Shown here piece after piece: positions 34,997-44,610 of a stretch of DNA of 64,000 bases. The stretch comes from Clostridia bacterium (GTDB lineage: Bacteria; Bacillota; Clostridia; Christensenellales; Borkfalkiaceae), in contig JAFVUV010000009.1 in the NCBI GenBank assembly GCA_017502525.1, positions 52,215 through 116,214 on the forward strand. The letters run 5' to 3'. Within the stretch, counting starts at the first letter, position 1; the number at the start of each line of letters is the position of its first letter. The notes beneath the pieces were generated by a model that saw only the letters and a program-made list of their open reading frames with translations, did not search any database and had not been told where the DNA came from. The position numbers and the translations under genes were made by a program.

Positions 34997-37624
34997 TTAT
35001 TTATTTTTTTGCTCATCATAGAGCGTTTTGGCGTATTCGCCCGATATAATTCGTACATTAGACCTCAATTCCGTTGAACCAATGAAGAACGCTTGTCCCG
35101 TTACTGCGGAAATAATCATTCTTTGTTCATCATCATTAAAGCTATCTCCCGCCTTGTAAACGTCAAGAACGTCTTTCATATCGGGAGCAGACAGTTTGAA
35201 AATAAACGTGTACTGACTATTTTTAATAATCGCACTTGTTTTTCCTCGTAATTCTTCGTTAGCGTTCCAATCGGCTATATTCTGCGTTGCCGGAATAAAC
35301 GAACCACCGTATTTACGAATACGTTTACTCATTGAATAGAAGAAATCCAAAGCAATAGGAAATTTAGGGTCTATGTATAAATGGGCTTCGTCTGCCACAA
35401 TCATTGTTCGTAGATTATGCCCGTTTTTATTAAGTTCTCTCGCATTTATAACTTCCTGCTCTATAAATCTAAAAACAAGAAGCATTTGTGCGTTAGCCAC
35501 TACGTTATTCTTATTTGCGAATAACGATTGAAAATTAAAGTCGATAATGTCCGCATCAACGGAAAGCGTTGATGGAGCGTTCCAAATATCGCTATATCTA
35601 CCATTTACAAACTTTTGAAGATAAAGTTCAGCCGTTCTCATATCTCTGAGTGTTAAACTGTCAAGCATTGTTTTATCCTTTTCTTGTAACGCTGCAAGCA
35701 AATCAGTAAACAATGGAAAATCTTCCGGTTTAAGATTTGTGCAGTCGGTAGTTTCGGTTATTCCTTTTCTTTCATAGGCTTCAATTACCAAGTTATTGAT
35801 AAGCTCAATAACGTCAGAAGAAGCACCTACAAGAACTATCTTTAAGAACGATTCAAGCATTTTCAAATGAGTGTTAAACGTTACAACGGGGTCTGCTGCA
35901 TTTCCATCTTCAGTTAAAACCTTATATATATGGAAAGGGTTTATGCGACCTTCTTTTGCATTACCAACGTCAATAATATTCCCCGAAAGATTTCTTGATA
36001 AGGTAAGATATTCTGCTTCCGGATCTAAAATAATTACTCTCGTATCGTTAGCCCATTCGTTAAGAATAAGGTTCTTTAAGAAGTATGATTTACCCGAACC
36101 CGATTTACCGATAATAAAACCATTAGAATTTTGATAAAGGTTTCCTCGTTTCCAAATGTTGAAAATAAACGGATAACCATTGCTTTTATTCTCTCCAAGT
36201 TGAACACCACCCTCGTCCATCACAAATATTCTGACAAACGGGAACACAGCCGCAAGAGATGAACTGTTTATTCCACGTTCATAGTTTGAAAGCGTAGAAG
36301 TTGGTGAAATGTTCGCAGACTTAAAGCCTTCAACCTGCAAGCCGTAAAGCGTTGACGGTTTGAAATTACCCGTCATCATTGAACGGCGCACTTTCTTTTT
36401 ATAGTTTTCATCTGCAAGATAGTTGTATGCCGTGACCGTAAGAGTAACGTCGAACAAAGACTCGTTTTCAGTTTGCAAACTATCAAGTAAAGCGTGCATT
36501 GTTTCCCTGTGGGTTTCTGCACTATTTGCTTCACTTGCTTTTTCTGAAAGAATTTGCTTTGTTTCCATTTCGCCTATAACCTTGTCAATACGTCTAATTG
36601 CCTTAAACTTATCTACGGGTTTGATATGCATTACAACTTTTGTATTCGGTATATTAAATAGTTCTGAACCCCAAGCGTTTTTAACACGCAAAGGATAATC
36701 CGCCACCGCCAAAACCGATGCTTGCGTTCCGTCAATCGTGTATTGATTTGACTTAAACTCTACTTCCTTTGGAATTACCCATTCCAAAAGTTGTTCATCG
36801 GGAATATCCCACGCTTCACGTTCATCGAAGTTGCGAGAATAACTGTATTTTAAGAAGATTGCTGTATCTCTTCTTCCTAAAATCTTTGTATTTAACCCAC
36901 ACTTATTGATTTCAGAAGCTATGTTTACGGTTATATTTTCAAGGTCGAGTTCGTTTCGCCCGTAAACCACAACGTAATAGTCGGAAATGTACTGTTTGCG
37001 AATATTATTAAGTTTGTCAATTCTATCAATACGTTCTTGCAAGATATTTCTTTTGATATTTATAATGTTTTCGGACTCATTACTTTCTTTTAGAGCTGAA
37101 AGCCTTTCAAACAGTTCTTCCGAAAAACCGTCAAGTGTAACCGGTCTATCAATCTTTACTATGTCTGCCATTTGTGTTCCATCAAGGAATTTTAAGGCAT
37201 TTGAAAGATAGTTGATGTCAATATTTTGTTGAACAATATCTTCAATACCGAAGTTTTTTTGACCTAATTTTACAACTCTGCCAAAATAGCCGTTATTGTA
37301 TTCAATTAAGCCATTATCCTTAATATTTTTAAGGTTTATAAGCGTATCAATACGTTCTTTTTCTTTTGGAGCATCTTTGGTATATTTCTTCTTTGTAGTG
37401 AGAAACTTTATGTTCTCAAAAATCAATGAATATAAAATACCATCAGACGTAGGCATAAACATAATTACGGCAATCAATCCCATAAATATTGCCAATCCCC
37501 AATTTCCTGCCGTTACTGCTACGAATACAATAGCGAACACAACAAGAGCTACAAGAATATCGGGCATAGAATAACATTTCCATACCGTATTCTTTACTTT
37601 AATTTTTTTAGGAATTATTCTCAT
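34997..37624 (-). CDS. virB4: VirB4-type conjugation ATPase
   Basis: The 875-residue ATPase powers pilus and DNA transfer channel assembly. The first 60 residues carry two membrane helices (DILVALVVFAIVFVAVTAG), a PrgI-like part fused to VirB4 as in many Gram-positive systems. The C-terminal half has Walker A GKSGSGKS near 508 and Walker B VADEAHLY near 741. I chose the ATG at 37622-37624, which follows GGAGGAAACGAAA and overlaps the VirB6-like gene by 17 bases. The longer frame would run into that gene by about 190 bases. Confidence 0.93.
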   Translation of the reverse strand: MRIIPKKIKVKNTVWKCYSMPDILVALVVFAIVFVAVTAGNWGLAIFMGLIAVIMFMPTSDGILYSLIFENIKFLTTKKKYTKDAPKEKERIDTLINLKNIKDNGLIEYNNGYFGRVVKLGQKNFGIEDIVQQNIDINYLSNALKFLDGTQMADIVKIDRPVTLDGFSEELFERLSALKESNESENIINIKRNILQERIDRIDKLNNIRKQYISDYYVVVYGRNELDLENITVNIASEINKCGLNTKILGRRDTAIFLKYSYSRNFDEREAWDIPDEQLLEWVIPKEVEFKSNQYTIDGTQASVLAVADYPLRVKNAWGSELFNIPNTKVVMHIKPVDKFKAIRRIDKVIGEMETKQILSEKASEANSAETHRETMHALLDSLQTENESLFDVTLTVTAYNYLADENYKKKVRRSMMTGNFKPSTLYGLQVEGFKSANISPTSTLSNYERGINSSSLAAVFPFVRIFVMDEGGVQLGENKSNGYPFIFNIWKRGNLYQNSNGFIIGKSGSGKSYFLKNLILNEWANDTRVIILDPEAEYLTLSRNLSGNIIDVGNAKEGRINPFHIYKVLTEDGNAADPVVTFNTHLKMLESFLKIVLVGASSDVIELINNLVIEAYERKGITETTDCTNLKPEDFPLFTDLLAALQEKDKTMLDSLTLRDMRTAELYLQKFVNGRYSDIWNAPSTLSVDADIIDFNFQSLFANKNNVVANAQMLLVFRFIEQEVINARELNKNGHNLRTMIVADEAHLYIDPKFPIALDFFYSMSKRIRKYGGSFIPATQNIADWNANEELRGKTSAIIKNSQYTFIFKLSAPDMKDVLDVYKAGDSFNDDEQRMIISAVTGQAFFIGSTELRSNVRIISGEYAKTLYDEQKNK

Positions 37625-38828
37625 TTTCGTTTCCTCCATCACTTTGTTCTCCTGACGTATTAGAATTTCCCAAATCCTTATCTTCGGAGAATTTATCTGT
37701 TTCATCATTTCCTTTTTTGTCTTTTGATGCTTTGATTTTCCCTGAAATTCCTTTACCAATATGAGTTGCTCCACGTATGAGTTTAAATGCAGCACCAAAC
37801 GTCATAGCACCTGCAATACGTCCACCATAGAAGGCACTATGTAAGAAACTTCCTCCGGCGTGCATATCGTCTGCTTGACCAAATAATCTTGCAAACAAGT
37901 TTTGTCCTGCGGGAATTACCATTGCACCGCCAATAATCATAAATATTAAGAACATTGAGTTCCCAAAACTGCCAACTCCGTCAACGTGCATTTTTGATAG
38001 TAACGGCAATAACAAAACAAAAATATTTACCGAGAACACAGTTCCGTATGCAAGAATTATTTTTGTAATAAACGTTTCTCTCCACACCTTAAATCTTGCC
38101 CCATCATCAAGTGGCAACGTAGCCATTGATACGGGCATAACTATATACATAAGAACAATTTCATAAATTCTCTTTGCTAAATTTATAATTGCAACAACCA
38201 TTGCAATCATAAGAGCAATAGATGCTATCATTGACGGCAAATATAAGAACGAATTAGGATTTATCATACCGTTACATTTCCACGACGTAGGCCAAATGCC
38301 AAAGACAGTTGCATTATAGTCGCCCATAATTTTAGAAACACTACAACTTGTTATATCTACTTCGCTCATAGAATAACCGTTAATCCATTCGCCGGCACAA
38401 GCGTTAAACAACGCATTAGAAAGTTTGGTCGTGTTTCCTATTTGGAATATCTCTGCAACAAGAGTTAAAATAGAGTTCGCAATTAGAATACCTAAAATTA
38501 CAACCACTAACATTGCCATCGTTCCGAGCAAGGAAAGACCAACCTTCCCTATAATAGACGAAACGTTTCTATTGTTAGCTATCATATTTTTAACAAGGGC
38601 AACAATGCCGAATATACAAGTTAGACCAACAGCTAATATAAACACACACCAAAATATTATGCCTACCGTAGCATCTCCAACAAGATACTCAATAATATTG
38701 ACCTTTTGTCCACTAACCGTTACATCGGTAATTCCTGCTATTGCAGAAAAGATTTCCATTATTCCGTCAATTAAGCGAAGAAACCATAGAAAAAGTAGCA
38801 TTATAAGTTCTTGAAAAAATATAAGCAT
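37608..38828 (-). CDS. VirB6/TrbL-like polytopic conjugation protein
   Basis: The 406 residues have about six to seven membrane segments between 5 and 330, then a charged cytoplasmic tail of about 75 residues rich in Lys, Asp and Asn. The core (ETFITKIILAYGTVFSVNIFV and the GQNLFARLFGQ segment) matches ICE-encoded transmembrane proteins of the Mbov_0396/VirB6 type, the inner-membrane part of the transfer channel. A terminator stands just upstream, and virB4 overlaps its end. Confidence 0.85.
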   Translation of the reverse strand: MLIFFQELIMLLFLWFLRLIDGIMEIFSAIAGITDVTVSGQKVNIIEYLVGDATVGIIFWCVFILAVGLTCIFGIVALVKNMIANNRNVSSIIGKVGLSLLGTMAMLVVVILGILIANSILTLVAEIFQIGNTTKLSNALFNACAGEWINGYSMSEVDITSCSVSKIMGDYNATVFGIWPTSWKCNGMINPNSFLYLPSMIASIALMIAMVVAIINLAKRIYEIVLMYIVMPVSMATLPLDDGARFKVWRETFITKIILAYGTVFSVNIFVLLLPLLSKMHVDGVGSFGNSMFLIFMIIGGAMVIPAGQNLFARLFGQADDMHAGGSFLHSAFYGGRIAGAMTFGAAFKLIRGATHIGKGISGKIKASKDKKGNDETDKFSEDKDLGNSNTSGEQSDGGNENENNS

Positions 38829-38858
38829 TTTTTACCCTCGCTTTTTATTTTTTAATAA

Positions 38859-38889
38859 AAAGGCGGCAAGAACAAGCCTTACCGCCTTT
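38859..38889 (-). terminator. Strong terminator between the pilin genes and the VirB6-like gene
   Basis: On the minus strand AAAGGCGGTAAG pairs with CTTGCCGCCTTT (one wobble, 12 bp), followed by TTATT. It is placed within the conjugation operon, so it should let pilin mRNA exceed mRNA of the channel genes. Confidence 0.88.
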
Positions 38890-38911
38890 CCTTTTTAAGC
38901 ATTAGCGTTTA

Positions 38912-39211
38912 TTATGCGCCGATGCCAACCCAAGCAGACAAGCCTTCGATGAGAAGCGGTGCGCCCATTGCGACAACGAAAATGATAACGATACCAATGA
39001 TAAGGTTCTTTACCATATCTCTTGCGTTAATCTTTTCTTCGTTTTTGTGTGCAATAGCAATTCTAATACCTACGTATGCGCCCCACACAACGACAACTGC
39101 CGCAAGTGCAAGTACAATGTAAATCCAAAAGCTATCCATAAGGACAGAGAGTTTTGATACAATTTCAGCTAAACTACCATTAAGGGTAGGTGTAGTTACA
39201 GTGTTATCCAT
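38912..39211 (-). CDS. VirB2/TrbC-like pilin, copy 2
   Basis: The 99-residue protein has a short N terminus and two membrane helices: FWIYIVLALAAVVVVWGAY and a second around IIGIVIIFVVAMGAPLL. They are linked by a short charged loop IAIAHKNEEKINARDM. This is the layout of TrbC/VirB2 pilins and of Gram-positive equivalents. No cleavable signal is evident. AAGGAGGAATACAT precedes the ATG. It is about 75% identical by eye to copy 1 and closely related to the C-terminal end of the large adhesin. Confidence 0.85.
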   Translation of the reverse strand: MDNTVTTPTLNGSLAEIVSKLSVLMDSFWIYIVLALAAVVVVWGAYVGIRIAIAHKNEEKINARDMVKNLIIGIVIIFVVAMGAPLLIEGLSAWVGIGA

Positions 39212-39232
39212 ATATGTATTCCTCCTTCCTTA

Positions 39233-39547
39233 TTAAACTCCGGGAACAGTAGCAGTAGTGCCAACCCAAGCAGACAAGCCTTCGATGAGAAGTGGTGCGC
39301 CGACTGCAATTACGAACATAATAACGATACCGATAATAAGGCTTTTTACCATATCACGAGAGTTAATCTTATCTTCGTTTTTGTGTGCGATTGCGATTTT
39401 GATACCTACGTATGCACCCCATACAACGACAACTGCCGCCATAGCGAGTACAATGTAAATCCAAAAGCTGTTCATAAGTTCGTTAAGTTTGGTTACGATG
39501 CCACCCAAGCTTTCATTAAGGGTAGCTGCTGCAAGTAAATTAGTCAT
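39233..39547 (-). CDS. VirB2/TrbC-like pilin, copy 1
   Basis: The 104-residue paralogue of the next gene has the same two helices and the loop AHKNEDKINSRDM; the C-terminal tail is longer (GTTATVPGV). Tandem duplication of pilin genes is the simplest origin. It starts six bases after the surface protein gene ends, with AAAGGAGATAAAT before the ATG. It could form the main pilus shaft or a channel lining. Confidence 0.85.
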   Translation of the reverse strand: MTNLLAAATLNESLGGIVTKLNELMNSFWIYIVLAMAAVVVVWGAYVGIKIAIAHKNEDKINSRDMVKSLIIGIVIMFVIAVGAPLLIEGLSAWVGTTATVPGV

Positions 39548-39552
39548 AATAA

Positions 39553-41061
39553 TTATTTATCTCCTTTTTCTTTTTTATTTTTAGATTTTTTATTTTTGAT
39601 AATGATAATAGTTGCAAGTCCACCGATACCGAGAATAGCAAAAATGCCAATCAAGATAGGAAACAAGTTAGTGCTTTTATTTGCTTCTTTGTTATTTTTA
39701 TCTGTATTATCGGGTTCAGTAGGTTGATTATCTTCTACGGGTTTTTCGGGTTCAGTAGATTCGCCCGGTACGTCAGGTTTATCCGTATTGTCGGGAACTT
39801 CGGGTTCATTAGGTTCAACGGGATTTTCAGGTTCGATAGGGTTGTTTGGAATTTCAACTTTGTTTTTGATTTCAAACATTCCCACTACACCACCATCTTC
39901 TCTAATTGCAAGAACGAAATAATCATCGTTCATTTCCGAAAAGTCAACCACACCGTTTTCATCGAAATTCATTACAACAGTATTTTCAACACTATCGGTA
40001 ACAAATAACTGAATAACACCTTCGTACTTATCGCCACACTCACAATTACAAGTAGCAGTCAAGATTTTTGTTTCTTCGTTATACTCATAAGTGAATACAT
40101 ATTCGTGGGCGATTTCTTCGGGTTGTTCGGGTTCTACCACTTCGCCGTTATCGCCGTTGTCGGGGTTTTCAGGCTCTATGGGTTCACTTGGAACAACGGG
40201 TTCACTTGGTTCGATAGGCTCTTCGGGAATTTGTGTATAACCGTTATCTCCACTCGTTACAAAATCAGAGAGATAACTATAATCACATACCTTACATTGA
40301 TGTTTCGTATAACCAACGCTATCTTCCGTAGCTTCTACCATAGTGCTTTCAAAATCATGTCCCGTAGGTGCAACATATTCCGTTACGTATCTATCCCCAC
40401 AATCGGAGCAAAGATGAACGGTGAATCCATACGAAACACAAGTAGGTGCAACTACGCTCGTTTGATGATTATGTCCTTTGGCTTCTACGATATTATCTTC
40501 GTAAGAATGACCGCAAACTTCACAAGTGAAAACAGTATAACCACCTTCCGTACAAGTTGCTTCAATTACGTCTAACAAGAAAGCGTGTCCTTCAGGTTGA
40601 ATCACGTTATCTACGTAAAAATCGTTACAAATCGTACAAGTATGAGTTGTGTATCCTGCCGTAGTGCAAGTAGGTTGTACAATCGTACTTTCGTAATTAT
40701 GCCTTAATGCTTCTACGTAATTATCTGCATATTCATAGCCACACTTATTACAAAAATGTGATGTATAACCTTTATGGGTGCAAGTAGGTTCTACCAATAC
40801 GTCGGTAAAATTGTGTCCTTCTTCATCAACGTAATTATCACGGTAATTATCTCCGCAAAGGCTACAGGTATATTCCGTATAACCCTTTTCCGTACAAGAA
40901 GAAGCAACAACAAAAGTATCGTATTCGTGCGAACAAACTTGATTTGCTTCGGCGGCAAAAGCAGTATTACCATCGGTAAATCCCATCATTGCCGTACCAC
41001 CTACAATCAGCAAGGCAAAAGCCAAGCCAAGATGTAGGATTTTTCTTTTAGTCTTTTTCAA
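39553..41061 (-). CDS. Surface protein with Cys/His repeats, Pro/Glu stalk and C-terminal membrane anchor
   Basis: The 503 residues begin with a signal peptide (AFALLIVGGTAMMGF ... AFAA, cleaved near 37). Next are six Cys/His units (about 40-270), five complete, of the same kind as in the adhesin at 31694-34984 (VEPTCTHKGYTSHFCNKCG). A Pro/Glu-rich stalk (EPSEPVVPSEPIEPENP and a second later) surrounds a beta-rich domain, and a final membrane helix with a Lys-rich tail anchors it. No LPxTG is present. I chose a TTG at 41059-41061, after AAGGAGGATATAAA; a longer upstream reading lacks a ribosome site and overlaps the coupling protein gene. Confidence 0.8.
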   Translation of the reverse strand: MKKTKRKILHLGLAFALLIVGGTAMMGFTDGNTAFAAEANQVCSHEYDTFVVASSCTEKGYTEYTCSLCGDNYRDNYVDEEGHNFTDVLVEPTCTHKGYTSHFCNKCGYEYADNYVEALRHNYESTIVQPTCTTAGYTTHTCTICNDFYVDNVIQPEGHAFLLDVIEATCTEGGYTVFTCEVCGHSYEDNIVEAKGHNHQTSVVAPTCVSYGFTVHLCSDCGDRYVTEYVAPTGHDFESTMVEATEDSVGYTKHQCKVCDYSYLSDFVTSGDNGYTQIPEEPIEPSEPVVPSEPIEPENPDNGDNGEVVEPEQPEEIAHEYVFTYEYNEETKILTATCNCECGDKYEGVIQLFVTDSVENTVVMNFDENGVVDFSEMNDDYFVLAIREDGGVVGMFEIKNKVEIPNNPIEPENPVEPNEPEVPDNTDKPDVPGESTEPEKPVEDNQPTEPDNTDKNNKEANKSTNLFPILIGIFAILGIGGLATIIIIKNKKSKNKKEKGDK

Positions 41062-41077
41062 TTTATATCCTCCTTTT

Positions 41078-43288
41078 TTACTTTGTTGCGCTTGCTTGTA
41101 AATCTTCAAGCTCTTTTGTCTTTCTCGAAATAAAGTCAGCCATATTACGGATACGAAAAGCGTCGCTTTGGTTGTATTCATCCATAATTGAATATAGGAA
41201 TAAAGCTTTGTTTTCAAGAGCTAACGATAGAACCGTTTTTGAATCTCTTCCCGCAAGTATTGCCACGAAGTCATTCAACTTTTTGTGAATTTCATCATTT
41301 ATGGCAATCCATTTACGGTCTAATGCTTCTAACTTTAACGCTTTTTCTTCCTCCAACCTTTCCGCTTTATTATCAGCTTCTTCTATGGCATCAAGTAGCT
41401 TATCCTCGATACTTTGTCCTTTACTGTCAATATCAAAGACGTATTCGCTCTTATCGAAAAGAACGGCTTCACGCTTGGATATATCCGCCTTACCCTCTTT
41501 GAAATAAATCTTTTTCAGTTCATAAGAAGGAGTGAATACAGTCCAAATAGGTTCATAGCCACGAACGGAAACGATTGCATCGCCCTTTTCATCACCATTT
41601 AATCGTTCCAACATACCGACTGTTATTAGCGGTTGGTTAGAAGCACCGGTGTTACTTGATGCAGGGTTTTCAGCGTTAGTGTTTACGGAAAAGTTTTTAA
41701 TCTTCTTTTGTCCGCAAAGCTCTGAAAACTCTTTTCTCGTTTCGCTATCATCTGAACCAATGAAGATTTTTACGTTACAGTTGGTCTTGATAATATCGCC
41801 TATATCTTTTCCGTATTTAGCTGTGAGCTGTGAAAAGCTCTGTAAAACGAATAGGAAGCGAATACCACGTGAACGGGCAACCGTTACCATACCTTCGACG
41901 TTCTCAAATTTAGGCAAATTACCAAACTCGTCCAAAATGAAATACGTATTTCTCTTCAAAATTGCCGTGTCTTTTTGATTACGGCGTAGGTTCAGGTTCG
42001 CCTTTTCTACAAGTTCTTTATACATCTGAGTAATGAACAACGTTACGAAACGGTGTCTTGTAAAACGTTCATCGGGAACAATAATAAAGACTGCGTTTGG
42101 CTCTTCGTCCATATTTACGATGTCAAGGTCGTTCTCGCTTGTAAGCGACAAAATACCATCGTCAGAAAGCTGTTGCATATAGCTGTTTACTTCTGAAAGA
42201 AAACTCGTGAGCGTTTTATCCGACGTGATTAAAACGGTGTTTACAAGTCCTCTTACCTTTGAGAACTCATCCCTGCCTTCAAGCAGATACTCTCGTAATT
42301 GTGTAGTGTCCTCTGAACAATATTTAGTTATGTTGTGATAGATGTTGAAAAGTAAAAGTTGTTTCTCATCTATCTTTCCCTTAATACAGTCCTCACAAAA
42401 AGCAAGCACTAACCCAAAGATAAGATTTCTTGCACCTTCTTCCCACGTAGGTTGGTCACGGTTTTGTACGGGGCATAACGTATATACCAAGTCCATTGCG
42501 TTCTCGTATATTTCATCTTTTAATTCTTGAACTCTCGTTCTCGCATCACGGTAAGAAAGGAAAACTTCTCCTGCCCCATAATACTTACCGTCACGATTTT
42601 CACAGTTGTTTTCAAGCTCTTTAACAAGCCTTATTCTACGAATTAAAACATTCATAGGATTCCAACGTGCAGATGAGTAAGGTTCACGCAAATCAAGCAC
42701 GGAAATTTTATAACCTTCCTTTTCAAGATGTTTTGCGTGTTTCTCATACAGTTCCTTTTTCGGGTCGGATATTACCAAACTCGGCTTTCCAACACTCTTT
42801 GCTAATACCGATATGTTTTGGTCAACAAATCCTGTCGTTTTACCCGAACCCGTCGTACCAACGATTAGAGCGTGAAGTTGGCTTGTCGTGATAATTTCAA
42901 CGTCGTTTTTGCCTTTCTTTTCTGCTCCAATAACAATACCGTCGTTCTTTTTCGCCACACCGTCCCAATCCATTACGGAAAACTCTTTCATTTTCTTCAA
43001 CTTCTTAACGGTTAGCCACTCGGTATCTTCAAGGTCATTTTCGTTCATAGCGATATTTTGAGCATCAACACGGTACATAAGTAGAAACGCCACTAAAATA
43101 AGTCCATCTATAACACCGTTAATCAGCCAAAAGTTCCTTTCTTGAACGATACTGCCAATACTCTCATAACCGAAATAGGCGAATAAGCTCATCACGCCAA
43201 CAAATATCAAGGCAAAGATAAAAGTCCATATTACTATGCCTGCTTTATGAGATTTCTTTTTTTTGTGCTTTATTGCTTGATTTCTCAC
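41078..43288 (-). CDS. VirD4/TraG-type coupling protein
   Basis: The 736-residue ATPase links the relaxase-DNA complex to the transfer channel. Two N-terminal membrane helices (17-42 and 55-72) precede the ATPase, with Walker A GTTGSGKTTG near 149 and Walker B FILDEFGNLP near 453. A long C-terminal coiled coil (about 610-735) is present. Its ATG overlaps the relaxase stop as ATGA, so the two are made together, as is usual for relaxase and coupling protein pairs. Confidence 0.94.
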   Translation of the reverse strand: MRNQAIKHKKKKSHKAGIVIWTFIFALIFVGVMSLFAYFGYESIGSIVQERNFWLINGVIDGLILVAFLLMYRVDAQNIAMNENDLEDTEWLTVKKLKKMKEFSVMDWDGVAKKNDGIVIGAEKKGKNDVEIITTSQLHALIVGTTGSGKTTGFVDQNISVLAKSVGKPSLVISDPKKELYEKHAKHLEKEGYKISVLDLREPYSSARWNPMNVLIRRIRLVKELENNCENRDGKYYGAGEVFLSYRDARTRVQELKDEIYENAMDLVYTLCPVQNRDQPTWEEGARNLIFGLVLAFCEDCIKGKIDEKQLLLFNIYHNITKYCSEDTTQLREYLLEGRDEFSKVRGLVNTVLITSDKTLTSFLSEVNSYMQQLSDDGILSLTSENDLDIVNMDEEPNAVFIIVPDERFTRHRFVTLFITQMYKELVEKANLNLRRNQKDTAILKRNTYFILDEFGNLPKFENVEGMVTVARSRGIRFLFVLQSFSQLTAKYGKDIGDIIKTNCNVKIFIGSDDSETRKEFSELCGQKKIKNFSVNTNAENPASSNTGASNQPLITVGMLERLNGDEKGDAIVSVRGYEPIWTVFTPSYELKKIYFKEGKADISKREAVLFDKSEYVFDIDSKGQSIEDKLLDAIEEADNKAERLEEEKALKLEALDRKWIAINDEIHKKLNDFVAILAGRDSKTVLSLALENKALFLYSIMDEYNQSDAFRIRNMADFISRKTKELEDLQASATK

Positions 43289-44556
43289 TTTTTATAAAAA
43301 TCCCCCTTTCTATTGTTGTATTGTGCTTCTTGCTCTTGACGTAGCTTTTCTTGTTTCATTTCTTCTTCAATTACCTGCAAACGGTTGGAGAAGTCACGTT
43401 CAAATAAACGAAACTCTCTACCGATGGAGTTAAAAAACTTATTAAAGTGCTTTGTAAGAGCAATTTTTGACATCGCCAATTTGCGTTTGAGTCTGTTGTC
43501 GTTAGCCTTGTACTTTACGTTTTTGTTTCGCTCATAGTATTCAGGTCTTATAAACTTTGCGAGATTCAAAACTAAATTACCTTGTCTGCGTTTATAATCT
43601 GCTTCGATTTCTTCCACTATTTTTATGTGGCTTTCATCTATCTTGTGGTGATACTTTGGAAGTTCCTTTTCAACGACTTCCGGGTTTGATTTACCTACCG
43701 AGAAAGCATACGGATTACCGCAGATGTTCGATATGATTTTCTTTTTCTCGTCAAGAGTTCGGTAAAAATCCAAATCGGCTTTACGAGCTTCTTTGTCGTA
43801 GTCAAGAATAAGCTTAACGATTTCATCTACCCGCCCACGAAACTTTTCCATATCTTTACTGCCATAAGAAAGTCGCCCCGTTTTCGGAAGTGCCTTTGCA
43901 AGCGATAGAATTTTTTCTTCAATATCTTCACGGCTTGACATAGCAGTTTTGATAGCAGTCATTTCCCTTAATCTTTGTAACGATTTATCCCTTGCTTGAT
44001 ACAAAGCACCCTTATCCTCACCGACAAACAATCCAAGTCTAACGAAGGCATTGTCGATAGCTTCTCTCGAAATTTTCCCTTTCGGTCTATATTCGGTTTT
44101 GTTTTTGTATTTTGGTTCTTTCTCCCAAAACACAAAATGGATATGCAAGTGGTGTGGTCTATCCAAGTGCAATGCACACATAAGGTCAATATTTTTTTCT
44201 CCAAGATGTGCTTCCTTGAAAAACGTGGGGAACACACTCTTTACAAGATGGATACATTTTTCAGGGGTATCTATTTTTGGCGAATCTTCTTCACTCAAAG
44301 AAATAAACCCGTGCCACAAGTTGCCCTTGTTTTCCTGCGCTCGTTTCTTCATAGCTTCGACTTCTTCCTTACCAATCATTCCGTTATGATTGAACACTCC
44401 CGTATTCTTTTGTAAATATTCAAGAGCCGTTTTCTTTCCTGAACGTTTACCTTCCGTCATTATGTATTTATAGATGTTTTCACTTCCACTCATATCATAG
44501 AAAGCTCGCTCTCTTTGATTTGCTTCAACCTCTTTTGCCGTTGCGTTTTTACCCAA
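43285..44556 (-). CDS. MobP-type conjugative relaxase
   Basis: The relaxase nicks oriT and pilots the strand into the recipient. The catalytic histidine triad HHLHIHFVFW lies near 135, preceded by the domain bearing RERAFYDMSGSENIYKYI with a candidate tyrosine nucleophile. Residues 240-420 are charged and helical. The 5' end is unclear: the only standard start in frame is a TTG at 44556 without a ribosome site. The frame is open upstream to 44607, and a strong AAAGGAGGTA precedes an ATG at 44609-44611 in another frame. Skipping one base (44599) would join them into MNYQ-NQPIIFDLKYTPYRLG. Confidence 0.85.
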   Translation of the reverse strand: MGKNATAKEVEANQRERAFYDMSGSENIYKYIMTEGKRSGKKTALEYLQKNTGVFNHNGMIGKEEVEAMKKRAQENKGNLWHGFISLSEEDSPKIDTPEKCIHLVKSVFPTFFKEAHLGEKNIDLMCALHLDRPHHLHIHFVFWEKEPKYKNKTEYRPKGKISREAIDNAFVRLGLFVGEDKGALYQARDKSLQRLREMTAIKTAMSSREDIEEKILSLAKALPKTGRLSYGSKDMEKFRGRVDEIVKLILDYDKEARKADLDFYRTLDEKKKIISNICGNPYAFSVGKSNPEVVEKELPKYHHKIDESHIKIVEEIEADYKRRQGNLVLNLAKFIRPEYYERNKNVKYKANDNRLKRKLAMSKIALTKHFNKFFNSIGREFRLFERDFSNRLQVIEEEMKQEKLRQEQEAQYNNRKGDFYKK

Positions 44557-44610
44557 ACGATACGGTGTATATTTAAGGTCGAAAATAATAGGTTGGTTAC
44601 TGATAGTTCA

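Noticed and set aside
37625..37798. Longer N terminus for VirB4
   Set aside because: It would overlap the VirB6-like gene by about 190 bases, while the ATG at 37622-37624 has a proper ribosome site.
39553..39660. LPxTG sortase signal on the surface protein
   Set aside because: The C terminus has a membrane helix and Lys-rich tail, but the sequence before it is KSTNLFP, not LPxTG.
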